The translations under genes were made by a program, and so were the position numbers. DNA of 39,408 bases from Salinibacteraceae bacterium (GTDB lineage Bacteria; Bacteroidota; Rhodothermia; Rhodothermales; Salinibacteraceae): contig SLED01000235.1 in assembly GCA_007124945.1 (NCBI GenBank), positions 1 to 39,408 of the forward strand, written 5' to 3'. Below, piece after piece: positions 8,638 through 16,050 of the stretch; the first letter of the stretch is position 1; each line of letters starts with the position of its first letter. The notes below the pieces were generated by a model. The model ran no database searches, had not been told where the DNA came from, and worked only from the letters and a program-made list of their open reading frames with translations.

Positions 8638-8666
8638 TTGACGGCGACCAATCAAGGTGGTACCTA
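8638..8666 (+). promoter_or_regulatory. Weak candidate promoter for csp copy 2
   Basis: TTGACG (8638-8643), a 17-bp spacer and TACCTA (8661-8666) would give a leader of about 150 nt for the second csp gene, like copy 1. The -10 match is poor. The rest of the 8486-8822 gap holds the copy 1 terminator and the copy 2 leader and shows no convincing gene. Confidence 0.25.
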
Positions 8667-8754
8667 CGCTTTATACCGCTGGCTGAGAAAGGCCAGCGCT
8701 TCGCACGTGTTCGAAATGCGGCATCTGATGGGTTCGCTCATCAGTTCGCGGTTA

Positions 8755-8822
8755 GTGTCCACGAAGGAAGATGAAGTTAGAGATGCTACCGCATCAACGT
8801 TTCAATTTATACAGTAGCAGTT
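8755..8822 (+). promoter_or_regulatory. Conserved leader block upstream of csp copy 2
   Basis: Counterpart of the block at 8202-8269. The final 11 bases before the ATG (CAGTAGCAGTT) differ from copy 1 at two positions. Similarity weakens but is still visible further upstream (ATGCGGCATCTGATG against ATGGCGATCTGATC), so the duplication probably included much of the transcribed leader. Confidence 0.5.
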
Positions 8823-9038
8823 ATGCAAGCAAGAGAAGAAGGAACAGTTAAGTGGTTCAGCAACGACAAAGGCTACGGCTTTATCACGCCTGACCACGGT
8901 GGCAAAGATCTCTTTGTACACTTTAGCGAAATTAATGTCGATGGCTTCAAGAGTCTCGACGAAGGCGACCATGTTGAGTATGAGGTAGATGAGGGCCCGA
9001 AAGGCCTTAATGCCAAGGATGTAATCCTGGTCGGCTAA
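8823..9038 (+). CDS. Cold-shock protein, copy 2
   Basis: A 71-residue CspA-family nucleic-acid chaperone, paralogous to the gene at 8270. RNP1 (KGYGFI) and RNP2 (DLFVHF) are intact; copy 1 has DLFVHY. The N-terminus is [11 protein letters not shown] against [11 protein letters not shown], and the C-terminus is KDVILVG against QDVQLLA. Synonymous sites differ widely between the copies while the core protein is nearly unchanged, which points to an old duplication under purifying selection. It has its own leader and a very strong terminator. Confidence 0.97.
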   Translation: MQAREEGTVKWFSNDKGYGFITPDHGGKDLFVHFSEINVDGFKSLDEGDHVEYEVDEGPKGLNAKDVILVG

Positions 9039-9065
9039 ACCTTTCCGCACATCGCGGTAAGACAG

Positions 9066-9102
9066 AGCGCCCTTTCTCGCTATAGAGGAGGGGCGCTTTT
9101 TT
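9066..9102 (+). terminator. Strong Rho-independent terminator after csp copy 2
   Basis: Arms 9066-9078 and 9085-9097 form a 13-bp stem (G-U pairs only, no mismatch) around the 6-nt loop GCTATA, followed by a run of T to 9102. It starts 27 bp after the stop. Confidence 0.9.
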
Positions 9103-9128
9103 GTGCGTAGCCCGCCGGGCTGTGTAAT

Positions 9129-9185
9129 GGTGTCAGTATGCCGATGGGGCGAGATGCTTCGCTCGCTGTAGTCGTTAAGAATCAC
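9129..9185 (+). repeat. Right-half fragment of the dispersed repeat (copy C)
   Basis: The string GGTGTCAGTATGCCG, then GGGCGAGATGCTTCGCTCGC, ending AAGAATCAC, aligns with the right halves of the fuller copies at 9428-9710 and 9937-10215. The flank TGTGTAATGGTGTCA is also shared with the first copy (TGTGTACCGGTGTCA). No left half is recognisable upstream, because the csp terminator begins within 30 bp. Confidence 0.6.
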
Positions 9186-9266
9186 CCGGAAGGGAGGGAA
9201 GTGTCGCACCAGTTTTTGGGTTCATCGTCGCGTCCAGGAATCATCGGTAGCGCCGTGTCCAGCCCT

Positions 9267-9300
9267 GTCATCCCAAAGCGTCGACGAGGGATCCCCCGCC
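9267..9300 (+). repeat. Left-end-like fragment of the dispersed repeat
   Basis: Begins GTCATCCCAAAGCGTCGACG and continues AGGGATCCCCCGCC, which resembles the GTCATCCTGA left end of the fuller copies. It is short and diverged, so assignment to the same family is tentative. Confidence 0.4.
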
Positions 9301-9322
9301 CACCGATGTATTTCGACCCTGC

Positions 9323-9350
9323 GTAGCGACATTGCGCGCCATGTCGTTAC
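9323..9350. repeat. Palindromic GTAGCGACAT element, copy 1
   Basis: An imperfect 28-bp palindrome: arm GTAGCGACATTGCG faces CGCCATGTCGTTAC, with one wobble and one mismatch. A second copy of the same motif lies at 26899-26923, after an unrelated gene. This fits a REP-like dispersed palindrome. Confidence 0.55.
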
Positions 9351-9427
9351 GACGCGTGGGTGTGGCGGCCGTCTGCTTTACAGCCTACAACGGTTCATTC
9401 GGCGCCAACTCGGGTCCAGAGGGCACC

Positions 9428-9710
9428 GAGACGGACGCGCCGAGAGGATGTGTAGTGCTGAGGCGTTCGCGCCTGCTCTCTGTGGCCAAAGCTTCGGTCT
9501 TGTCATCCTGAACGAAGTGAGGAGCCTGCCCTCGACCCCGATCGAGGAATCTCGCCAGTTCGTTTTAGCTTCAGAGCATCTATTCCAAAGCGCCCGTGTT
9601 CAGCTGGTCTCCCATCACTGGTTGTGTACCGGTGTCAATATATCGAAAGGGCGAGATTCTTCGGTCGCTGATGGCTCCCTCAGAATGACTCGGGGTGGAG
9701 GGTGGCAGGC
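9428..9710 (+). repeat. Dispersed repeat, copy A (near full length)
   Basis: Aligns by eye with 9937-10215 at a nearly constant offset of 504-509 bp: GAGACGG, GTGCTGAGGCG, then CATCCTGAACGA (9504), CGACCCC, TCGAGGAATCT, CTTAGCTTCA/TTTAGCTTCA, GCGAGATTCTTCG, and TCAGAATG near 9680. The inner unit 9502-9689 has imperfect inverted ends: GTCATCCTGA at the left and TCAGAATGAC at the right. This looks like a non-coding dispersed element, not a gene. Reading frames that cross it show no recognisable protein. Confidence 0.7.
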
Positions 9711-9762
9711 GTGTCCCGATCGCACCAGGGGAGGAGAAGCAGGATGCGCCCGTCGCCCTTCG

Positions 9763-9799
9763 TCTTCGGATTGCAGGGCAATCCTGCGCTCAGGATGAC
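9763..9799 (-). repeat. Left-end fragment of the dispersed repeat, inverted
   Basis: Read on the minus strand it starts GTCATCCTGAGCGCAGGATT, the same left end as copy A. It overlaps a small perfect palindrome (GGATTGC...GCAATCC, 9768-9784). No matching right end is seen. Confidence 0.5.
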
Positions 9800-9859
9800 G
9801 GGCTGGACCGGTGAAGAAATGGCCGCCGAAGTGCAATTCCTGCGCCCGCCTATTATTTC

Positions 9860-9900
9860 GTCATGCTGAGCTCAGATCGTGAAGCGATCGAAGACGAACC
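9860..9900 (+). repeat. Left-end fragment of the dispersed repeat
   Basis: Starts GTCATGCTGAGCTC and carries GAAGCGATCGAAG, resembling the left end of the family. It ends just before the segment that leads into copy B. Confidence 0.4.
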
Positions 9901-9936
9901 ATGGCGCCGAGATGGCGGCGGCTGTACGCGCGGCCT

Positions 9937-10215
9937 GAGACGGTCGCGACGGGGAGGGCTGGTGCTGAGGCGCCCTTTCCTACTTCCTTTCGCCAACCAT
10001 ACAGTCTCGCCATCCTGAACGACTTGAAGAGCCTACCCCCGACCCCGGTCGAGGAATCTGGCCGCTTATGCTTAGCTTCAAAGCAGTCGACTCGAAGCGC
10101 CAGTTACGAGTTCGTCTATCCGCGAGGATTGCACATCAGTGCCAGCATACCGCTACAGCGAGATTCTTCGCTCGCAAGTCTCGCTCAGAATGGCATTGGG
10201 GTGGGAGGAGTAATA
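9937..10215 (+). repeat. Dispersed repeat, copy B (near full length)
   Basis: Partner of copy A at an offset of about 507 bp. The inner unit 10009-10193 (185 bp, against 188 bp in copy A) begins GCCATCCTGAACGA and ends TCAGAATGGC, again imperfectly inverted. It ends within about 75 bp of the dnaE stop, so it forms most of the dnaE 3' flank. Some part of the 9104-10290 gap may act in termination or mRNA end processing, but nothing in it looks coding. Confidence 0.7.
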
Positions 10216-10290
10216 CGGCTCCCGGACCCTATATTGCGAATCGGAAACACGCGAACATAAGCACCAGATCTCCCGGGGCCGGTGACGAAC

Positions 10291-13200
10291 TCATGTATCA
10301 TCCTCCAGGGTGATGGCGTGGCGCCCGAAGATAGTGGCCATGCCGTCGAGAAGCTCGGGAGAGGCGTCAACCACGAAGTTGCGGCTGCGAATACGCTGGT
10401 GACCGCCGGGTAACTCCGGATCTATCAGGTCGAAGAAGAAGCGGGTGTTGCCGCGGTTACGATCGCACAGGGTTTCCAGATCCTGCATGTCGCGGAGCTG
10501 CACGCGATCACGATCAATAGAGAGCACGATGCTCTTGACCATCTGCTCGCGTACTTTCCACATCGGCATTACTTCGCGGACCAGGATCTTAGTACCGCCA
10601 CCGCGCTGCTCAACCTCTCCACGCACCAGCACGATCTCGTCGACCTTCAAATGAGGCTGAACGCGGTCGAGCACGCTCGAAAAGCATACCAGCTCCGCGT
10701 GGCCCGTGTAATCCTCCAGTTGGGCGAAGACGATCGGCTTCCCGTTTCGGGTCGTCCGCTGCTGCACTTCGGTAATAATCCCGAAAACCGTATGCGTCGG
10801 CTTGTTGCGCCCATAGCGCCCGTTCGACTCACCGTTATCCTGAGGCTCGGCATCGAACAATGCTTCAGCATCGCCAAGCGGGGCAGAAGCAAAGGCCTCG
10901 ATCTCCGGGCGGTATCTGTCGAGCGGGTGCCCGGACACGTACATGCCTGTCAGCTCCCGCTCTTCCTTCAGGATGCGGCCGGTTGACCATGGCTCTACAA
11001 CCGGAAGGTTGGGCTCCATCGTACTGCCCGGAGTCGTAGCATCCCCAAAAAGCGAGTTCTGGCCGGCAGCTTTGTCTACCTGCACCTTTTGCCCATACCG
11101 CACGGCGTCGTCCAGCGCCTCTACAAACTGAGCACGGTGCCCCTCCAGTGGGTCGAGGGCGCCAACACGCGCCAGGTTTTCGAGTGCTTTTTTCCCGACA
11201 GTCCGCAGGTCGATGGCGGTTACCACATCGAAGATGGTACTGAAGGAGCCCTCTTCCCGTCGGGTTTCGACGATCTCTTCAATCGCTCCAAGCCCCACCC
11301 CCTTAATCGCGCCCATTCCCATGCGCACGCGTCCATCATCCACCGTAAAACGGGCTTCGCTGGCGTTGATGGAGGCAGGCAGCACGTCGATGCCCATGCG
11401 CTGCGCCTCATCCAGCACTACGCTCAGCTTTTTGGTATCGCCCATATCGTTGGTCATGGCAGCAGCCATGAACTCGGGCGGGTAATGCGCTTTCAGGAAA
11501 GCAGTTTGGTACGCAACGATTGAGTAGGCGGCGCTATGGCTCTTGTTGAAGCCGTACCCGGCAAACTTGGCCATCATGTCGAACACCTCGTGTGCTTTCT
11601 CTTCCGAGACGCCCCGCTCTTGCGCACCGGCTACGAACACCTTGCGCTGCTTGTCCATCTCCTTCTGCTTCTTCTTGCCCATGGCTCGCCTCAGGAGGTC
11701 GGCCTGGCCAAGCGAGTAGCCGCCCATCACCTGCGCCATCTGCATCACCTGCTCCTGAAACACGGGAATGCCGTAGGTGGGCTTTAGAATATCCTCCAGC
11801 AGCGGGTGCGGATAGGCTACCTCCTCGCGCCCGTGCTTCCGGTCGATGTAGTTCGGAATCAGATCCATCGGCCCCGGGCGATACAGGGCATTCATCGCGA
11901 TCAGATCGTTGATCGTCGTGGGCTTTAGCTTCCGAAGCCATTCCCGCATTCCTTCCGACTCAAACTGGAAGATGGCGACCGTCTCGCCACGCTGGAAGAG
12001 TTCGTACGTTTTCTCATCGTCAAGCGGAATCTCATCCAGATCAATCTCTACCCCGTGATTTTCCTTCACGAGGTCAAGCGTGTCGTTCAGCACGGTCAGG
12101 GTCTTCAGGCCGAGGAAGTCCATCTTCAGCAGCCCGAATTCTTCCACCCAGTCGCCATCGTACTGCGTGGTGATCGTTTTTTCCCCTTTGCTTTTGGCCA
12201 CGGCTACGGGTACGTACTCGCTTACCTCACCGGGCGCAATGATAACGCCGGCAGCGTGAACGCCAGTGTGTCGTGCGGATCCCTCAAGTACCTCAGCGTA
12301 GTGCATCAGCCGCTGGACCTGCCTGTCGTCGTGTTCTTTGAGCTGGCGAAACTCGGGCACTTCGTTGAAGGCCTGGTCCAGATCAACGCCCGGTCCATCC
12401 GGCACCAGCTTGGCAATGCGGTCGGCTTCGCTGAGGGGGATGTTAAGCACCCGGGCCACGTCTCGGATGACCGACCGCGCGCCCATCGTTCCGAAGGTCA
12501 CGATCTGGCAGACGTTTTCGCGGCCGTACTTTTGCACTACGTAATCGATCACCTTACTGCGACCACGGTCGTCAAAGTCGATATCGATATCCGGCATCGA
12601 TACGCGCTCGGGATTCAGGAAGCGCTCGAAGAGCAGGTCATACTCAAGCGGGTCGATGTTGGTAATGCCGAGGCAGTACGATACCGCACTTCCCGCCGCT
12701 GATCCTCGTCCCGGGCCCACGCGTACGCCAAGCTCGCGAGCAGCATCGGTAAAATCTTGCACGATTAGGAAGTAGCCGGCATATCCCATCTCCTGGATGA
12801 TGCCCAGCTCGTGGTCGATTCGTTCCCGCACGCGCTCACTCACCTCTCCATACCGCTTGCGCGCGCCCTCATATACAAGATGCCGGAGATAAGCGTCCAT
12901 GTCGTCCCCAAAATCATCGGGGATGGGGTAATGGGGCATCAGAAGATCGCCCATCGGGAGCTCAAACTTGCATTTTTCCGCAATCTCCCGAGACGTTTCG
13001 AGCGCTTCTCGCTGGAGGTCGGAGGGAAGCGAATCCAGCGCGGCGGCCATTTCCTCCGTGTCCTTCAGGAAAAACTGGTCGTTTTCGAAGCGCATCCGGT
13101 TTGGATCGTTGTAATCCTTACCGGTTTGCAGGCAGAGTAGCACATCCTGTGCTTCCGCATCCTCCTGGTTGACATAGTGGACGTCGTTTGTGGCCACTAC

Positions 13201-13788
13201 CTTGACGTCATATTCTTTGGCCCATTTGAGCAGCACCGCGTTGCATTCGTGCTGGTCCTCAATGCCATGATCCTGAATCTCGATGTAGTAATCATCTCCG
13301 AAGATATCGAGATAGTGTTCGAAGACGTCGCGGGCAGCTTCCTCTCCGCGCTTCAGGATGGTTTGCAGGACTTCGCCCTGCAGGCAGCAGGTCGTGGCGA
13401 TGAGGCCTTCGCTGTGCTCACGGAGGATGTCCTTATCAATACGGGGCTTGTAGTAGTAGCCGTCGGTGTACGATAGCGAGGATAGCTTGATAAGATTCTG
13501 GTAGCCAGTCGGGCCTTTGGCAAACAGCACCTGATGATAGCGGGTGGAGTCCTGTTTGTCGTCCATGCCGCTGGGCGTCATGTAGAACTCCGAGCCAATG
13601 ACCGGCTGGACGCCGATGCGCCGGGCAGTAGTGTAAAACTCCGGGACGCCAAACAGATTTCCATGATCGGTGATGCCCATGGCTGGCATCTCCATCTGGT
13701 TGGCCCGTTGCAGCAGCTGCTTGATTTGCGCTGCACCGTCAAGAAGTGAGTACTGCGTGTGACAGTGGAGGTGACAGAAGTCGGCCAT
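10291..13788 (-). CDS. dnaE: DNA polymerase III alpha subunit
   Basis: Replicative polymerase, 1165 residues, the usual DnaE length. The N-terminal PHP domain keeps its histidine/aspartate metal ligands (HLHCHTQYS with H8 and H10; ITDHGN with D41/H42), unlike the degenerate PHP of E. coli, so it may retain nuclease activity. The polymerase core shows GVRVGPGRGSAAGS, the catalytic aspartates in MPDIDIDFDDRGR, and YRPGPMDLIPNYIDRKHG. The helix-hairpin-helix follows in the 800s (GAIKGVGLGAIEEIV). An OB-fold lies near residue 980 (HTVFGIITEVQQRTTRNGKP), and a short C-terminal domain ends the protein. It is monocistronic, reads toward the repeat nest, and diverges from the kinase-like gene at 13922. 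Confidence 0.98.
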   Translation of the reverse strand: MADFCHLHCHTQYSLLDGAAQIKQLLQRANQMEMPAMGITDHGNLFGVPEFYTTARRIGVQPVIGSEFYMTPSGMDDKQDSTRYHQVLFAKGPTGYQNLIKLSSLSYTDGYYYKPRIDKDILREHSEGLIATTCCLQGEVLQTILKRGEEAARDVFEHYLDIFGDDYYIEIQDHGIEDQHECNAVLLKWAKEYDVKVVATNDVHYVNQEDAEAQDVLLCLQTGKDYNDPNRMRFENDQFFLKDTEEMAAALDSLPSDLQREALETSREIAEKCKFELPMGDLLMPHYPIPDDFGDDMDAYLRHLVYEGARKRYGEVSERVRERIDHELGIIQEMGYAGYFLIVQDFTDAARELGVRVGPGRGSAAGSAVSYCLGITNIDPLEYDLLFERFLNPERVSMPDIDIDFDDRGRSKVIDYVVQKYGRENVCQIVTFGTMGARSVIRDVARVLNIPLSEADRIAKLVPDGPGVDLDQAFNEVPEFRQLKEHDDRQVQRLMHYAEVLEGSARHTGVHAAGVIIAPGEVSEYVPVAVAKSKGEKTITTQYDGDWVEEFGLLKMDFLGLKTLTVLNDTLDLVKENHGVEIDLDEIPLDDEKTYELFQRGETVAIFQFESEGMREWLRKLKPTTINDLIAMNALYRPGPMDLIPNYIDRKHGREEVAYPHPLLEDILKPTYGIPVFQEQVMQMAQVMGGYSLGQADLLRRAMGKKKQKEMDKQRKVFVAGAQERGVSEEKAHEVFDMMAKFAGYGFNKSHSAAYSIVAYQTAFLKAHYPPEFMAAAMTNDMGDTKKLSVVLDEAQRMGIDVLPASINASEARFTVDDGRVRMGMGAIKGVGLGAIEEIVETRREEGSFSTIFDVVTAIDLRTVGKKALENLARVGALDPLEGHRAQFVEALDDAVRYGQKVQVDKAAGQNSLFGDATTPGSTMEPNLPVVEPWSTGRILKEERELTGMYVSGHPLDRYRPEIEAFASAPLGDAEALFDAEPQDNGESNGRYGRNKPTHTVFGIITEVQQRTTRNGKPIVFAQLEDYTGHAELVCFSSVLDRVQPHLKVDEIVLVRGEVEQRGGGTKILVREVMPMWKVREQMVKSIVLSIDRDRVQLRDMQDLETLCDRNRGNTRFFFDLIDPELPGGHQRIRSRNFVVDASPELLDGMATIFGRHAITLEDDT

Positions 13789-13921
13789 AGAAAGCGTGGG
13801 TTCGGAGGGGATAGCACCGTAAGGTCGGTTCTGAGAAGGCGCGGATCAAGTCTGCGCACAACTCTTTAGCAAATGTTGCCATGCGCTTCTACTGTACGTG
13901 CCTGACCTGACTCCTATCCAT

Positions 13922-14632
13922 ATGATGTACGTTTTTTGCCTGGATGATTATCACGTGGGTGATCCGCATTTTCTACAGTCGCTTGCGCGAGAGATAACGG
14001 GTAGCAGACCGAACCCGCCTCGCATTCTGATGGTGCACGGCAGCGGCGAGGCTGCCGAGCGTGCGCTCGAAGGCCAGGGCAGGTTTCGCAAACGAACGGA
14101 AGGGGTCCTTGCCATAGGGTCGGCAGAAGAGGCGGCCATTGTGGATCGCGCAACGCGGCAGGCCAACCAGAAGGTGGTAGACACATTGACCGACGAGATC
14201 GTGCCGGCGGTAAGCGTGCAGGGCGATGCGCGCAATCTCTTTGTGCACACCGATTCCGGGGTACAGGTAGGCTCTACGGGGTGGCTACGAGATCTCGTAG
14301 AGAATGAGGGGGTACCCGTTATCTCCAGTATTGCACGTCATCCGCAGACGGGTGGCGCGCGCGAGGTGAGCCTCGCGGAAGCAGTTGTGGCGCTTGCCGG
14401 CGCCCTCGATTCTAATGACCTGCAGATCGTGGCTTTTGTTCGGTCGCAGGGGCGCAACCTGTTCGATAAGCGCGACACGCCTATTGGTGTACGCGACCTT
14501 CCTGATGAGAAAGCAATTCCTGCAAGGGATACAGTAGTTCGGGCCGTAGAACGCGGGCAGCAGGTACTTCTTACCACGCCAACCTTCTTTTTTGGGTCAG
14601 ATTCCGGGCGTGGCAGGGCGGTTATAGCGTAG
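13922..14632 (+). CDS. Degenerate amino-acid-kinase-fold (acetylglutamate-kinase-like) protein
   Basis: A protein of about 236 residues resembling N-acetylglutamate kinase in segment order: RILMVHGSG (for VVVHGGG), a QANQKVVDTLTDEIVPAVSV stretch (for QVNKEIV...AVGLSG), NEGVPVISSIARH (for GYIPVIAPI) and AEAVVALAGAL (for ADTVAGAIAAAL). Several positions that matter for catalysis in this fold are altered: there is no N-terminal K-x-G-G lysine, and the N-x-x-A-D motif reads S-L-A-E-A. It may be a regulatory pseudoenzyme or have a changed activity. The start is one of two ATGs at 13922/13925; an upstream GTG at 13898 would add eight residues. No other arginine gene is adjacent. Confidence 0.6.
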   Translation: MMYVFCLDDYHVGDPHFLQSLAREITGSRPNPPRILMVHGSGEAAERALEGQGRFRKRTEGVLAIGSAEEAAIVDRATRQANQKVVDTLTDEIVPAVSVQGDARNLFVHTDSGVQVGSTGWLRDLVENEGVPVISSIARHPQTGGAREVSLAEAVVALAGALDSNDLQIVAFVRSQGRNLFDKRDTPIGVRDLPDEKAIPARDTVVRAVERGQQVLLTTPTFFFGSDSGRGRAVIA

Positions 14633-14701
14633 AGTTTCGGTGAAATAGATTGATTTGAGGGATGTAGCCCTTCAATATCAGCGAAAAACGAGAGCGCAGG
14701 C

Positions 14702-14730
14702 TTGACACCCCTATGTCGGAGCCCTATGTT
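14702..14730 (+). promoter_or_regulatory. Strong sigma-70-like promoter for the histone H1-like gene
   Basis: A consensus TTGACA (14702-14707), a 17-bp spacer and TATGTT (14725-14730) lie 70 bp upstream of the ATG. This is the best promoter match I found in the window, consistent with an abundant nucleoid protein. An AGGAGG Shine-Dalgarno follows at 14787-14792, seven bases before the ATG. Confidence 0.7.
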
Positions 14731-14799
14731 TTGCCCTGTTCACATGAAACGTGACGTGCTTTTTTACAATCAAATTTAGTCGATCCAGGAGGATATTCC

Positions 14800-14982
14800 A
14801 TGAGCAATCGTTATCAGGAGCTTCTCGACCTCGTCGGTGAGGCAGAGGAAGACTTCGACAAGTTCTACAACAATGGCGTAAAGGCAGCTGGGACGCGAGT
14901 CCGCAAGGTGATGCAAGAGCTGAAGAAGAAAGCTCAGGACATCCGTGTTGAAATTCAGGATATTAAGAAGAACGAGCTGTAA
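14800..14982 (+). CDS. Histone H1-like (Hc1-type) mini nucleoid protein
   Basis: A 60-residue, lysine- and glutamate-rich helical protein matching the short histone H1-like family of Bacteroidota (N-terminal part of the Chlamydia Hc1 family). Diagnostic strings are EEDFDKFYNNG, AAGTRVRKVMQELKKKAQ and IRVEIQDIKKNEL. It is expected to bind DNA non-specifically and compact the nucleoid. The lysine/alanine-rich tail of chlamydial Hc1 is absent, as is usual for this short form. It has a consensus promoter, a perfect AGGAGG Shine-Dalgarno and its own terminator, which together suggest high expression. Confidence 0.9.
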   Translation: MSNRYQELLDLVGEAEEDFDKFYNNGVKAAGTRVRKVMQELKKKAQDIRVEIQDIKKNEL

Positions 14983-15008
14983 GCTGCTTTTACAAGCTCT
15001 GGAACGGC

Positions 15009-15046
15009 GAAAAGGCTGTGTCCTCGGGGCATGGCCTTTTCTTTTT
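15009..15046 (+). terminator. Rho-independent terminator after the histone H1-like gene
   Basis: Perfect 8-bp stem GAAAAGGC (15009-15016) with GCCTTTTC (15034-15041), a 17-nt loop and then TTTTTC. It starts 26 bp after the stop, which also argues that the downstream DUF3078 gene starts after this point. Confidence 0.75.
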
Positions 15047-15091
15047 CAATACCTGGGAGCGCTACGTACTTCCCGCTTACGCCACAGTCCC

Positions 15092-16027
15092 GTGTTACCA
15101 AACTTTCTCCGGTTTAAAAGCCTCGTACCCTTTCTTTTTGCACTTCTGTTGTTGCCAGCCATTGCCTGGGGGCAGGATGTGGAGATGACGGCCGCCGCCG
15201 ATGCAGAACAGGCCGCCGACACCGTTTCCGTGAACCAGTGGATAACAGGCCTACGATTCGACCTATCCGCTACCCAGGTCGGCTTTCAAAACTGGGCCGA
15301 GGGGGGGACAAACTCTTTTTCTGTCAGCACAAGACTTGATGGTCACGCACTTCGTGGAGGTGAAGACTGGCGCCAGTCCTACCGCATTCGTTTAGGCTTC
15401 GGGGTTATCAACCAGGAAGACGATGGCTTCAGGAAATCGGAGGATATCGTACGCCTCGCGGCCGCCTTTCTCAATCGAGGGGAGCGAGGATTCTTTCACA
15501 CATTTCAGCCCACAATCTCTGCAGAGCTGCGCACTCAGTTTGCATCAGGCTTCAATTTCAGAGAAGATCCGTTCGGTGAAGACCGAGATCCTCCGGTGAA
15601 GGTGTCAGAGTTTTTCTCGCCAGCTACGATTACGCAATCTGTCGGACTCACCTATGAGCCAATCAGCTGGTTTCAGCAGCGTCTCGGTGTAGGTGCCAAG
15701 CAAACCGTTGTTGCGGTGCCTCGCCTGCGCGAGCTATACGGCGTCGATCCGGACTCACCTATTCGGTTCCAGTTAGGTATGCAGTCGGACACGAATGTGG
15801 ATGTACAGCTTGCTGAAAATATCCGCTATATTTCCGGGCTCACGCTCTTTGCTGCATTCGACCAGGATGACCTGCCTGACATGCTCTGGGAGAACCAGAT
15901 ACGCATGTCGGTAAACAGTTTTCTGGATGTGCGTTTTGAGTTTACGGCGTTCTTCGACAGGGATGTAAGCCGCGCACTTCAGATGAAGGAGGTGCTTGCT
16001 GTGGGTGTATCGTTTGATCTAATTTGA
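15092..16027 (+). CDS. DUF3078 family outer-membrane beta-barrel protein
   Basis: The product of 311 residues has an N-terminal signal peptide (FKSLVPFLFALLLLPAIAWG, cleavage before QD) and alternating amphipathic strands, including a C-terminal strand ending in hydrophobic/aromatic residues (VLAVGVSFDLI). The segment SATQVGFQNWAEGGTNSFSV is the hallmark opening of DUF3078, a Bacteroidota family of predicted outer-membrane barrels with no known function. The frame is open back to 14945, but that stretch overlaps the histone gene and its terminator, so I take the GTG at 15092, which places the signal peptide at the N-terminus. The next gene starts within about 25 bp. Confidence 0.85.
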   Translation: MLPNFLRFKSLVPFLFALLLLPAIAWGQDVEMTAAADAEQAADTVSVNQWITGLRFDLSATQVGFQNWAEGGTNSFSVSTRLDGHALRGGEDWRQSYRIRLGFGVINQEDDGFRKSEDIVRLAAAFLNRGERGFFHTFQPTISAELRTQFASGFNFREDPFGEDRDPPVKVSEFFSPATITQSVGLTYEPISWFQQRLGVGAKQTVVAVPRLRELYGVDPDSPIRFQLGMQSDTNVDVQLAENIRYISGLTLFAAFDQDDLPDMLWENQIRMSVNSFLDVRFEFTAFFDRDVSRALQMKEVLAVGVSFDLI

Positions 16028-16050
16028 CGCTGCAGGGTGGGGGTGGAGAT

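Noticed and set aside
8494-8817. 107-residue open frame between the csp genes
   Set aside because: It spans the csp copy 1 terminator and the conserved leader of copy 2, and the product has no recognisable feature.
9448-10260. Open frames of 116 and 119 residues inside the repeat nest
   Set aside because: They follow the repeats, contain their translated ends, and match no protein family I know.
12055-12702. 215-residue frame antisense to dnaE
   Set aside because: Shadow of the DnaE reading frame; no independent motif or start signal.
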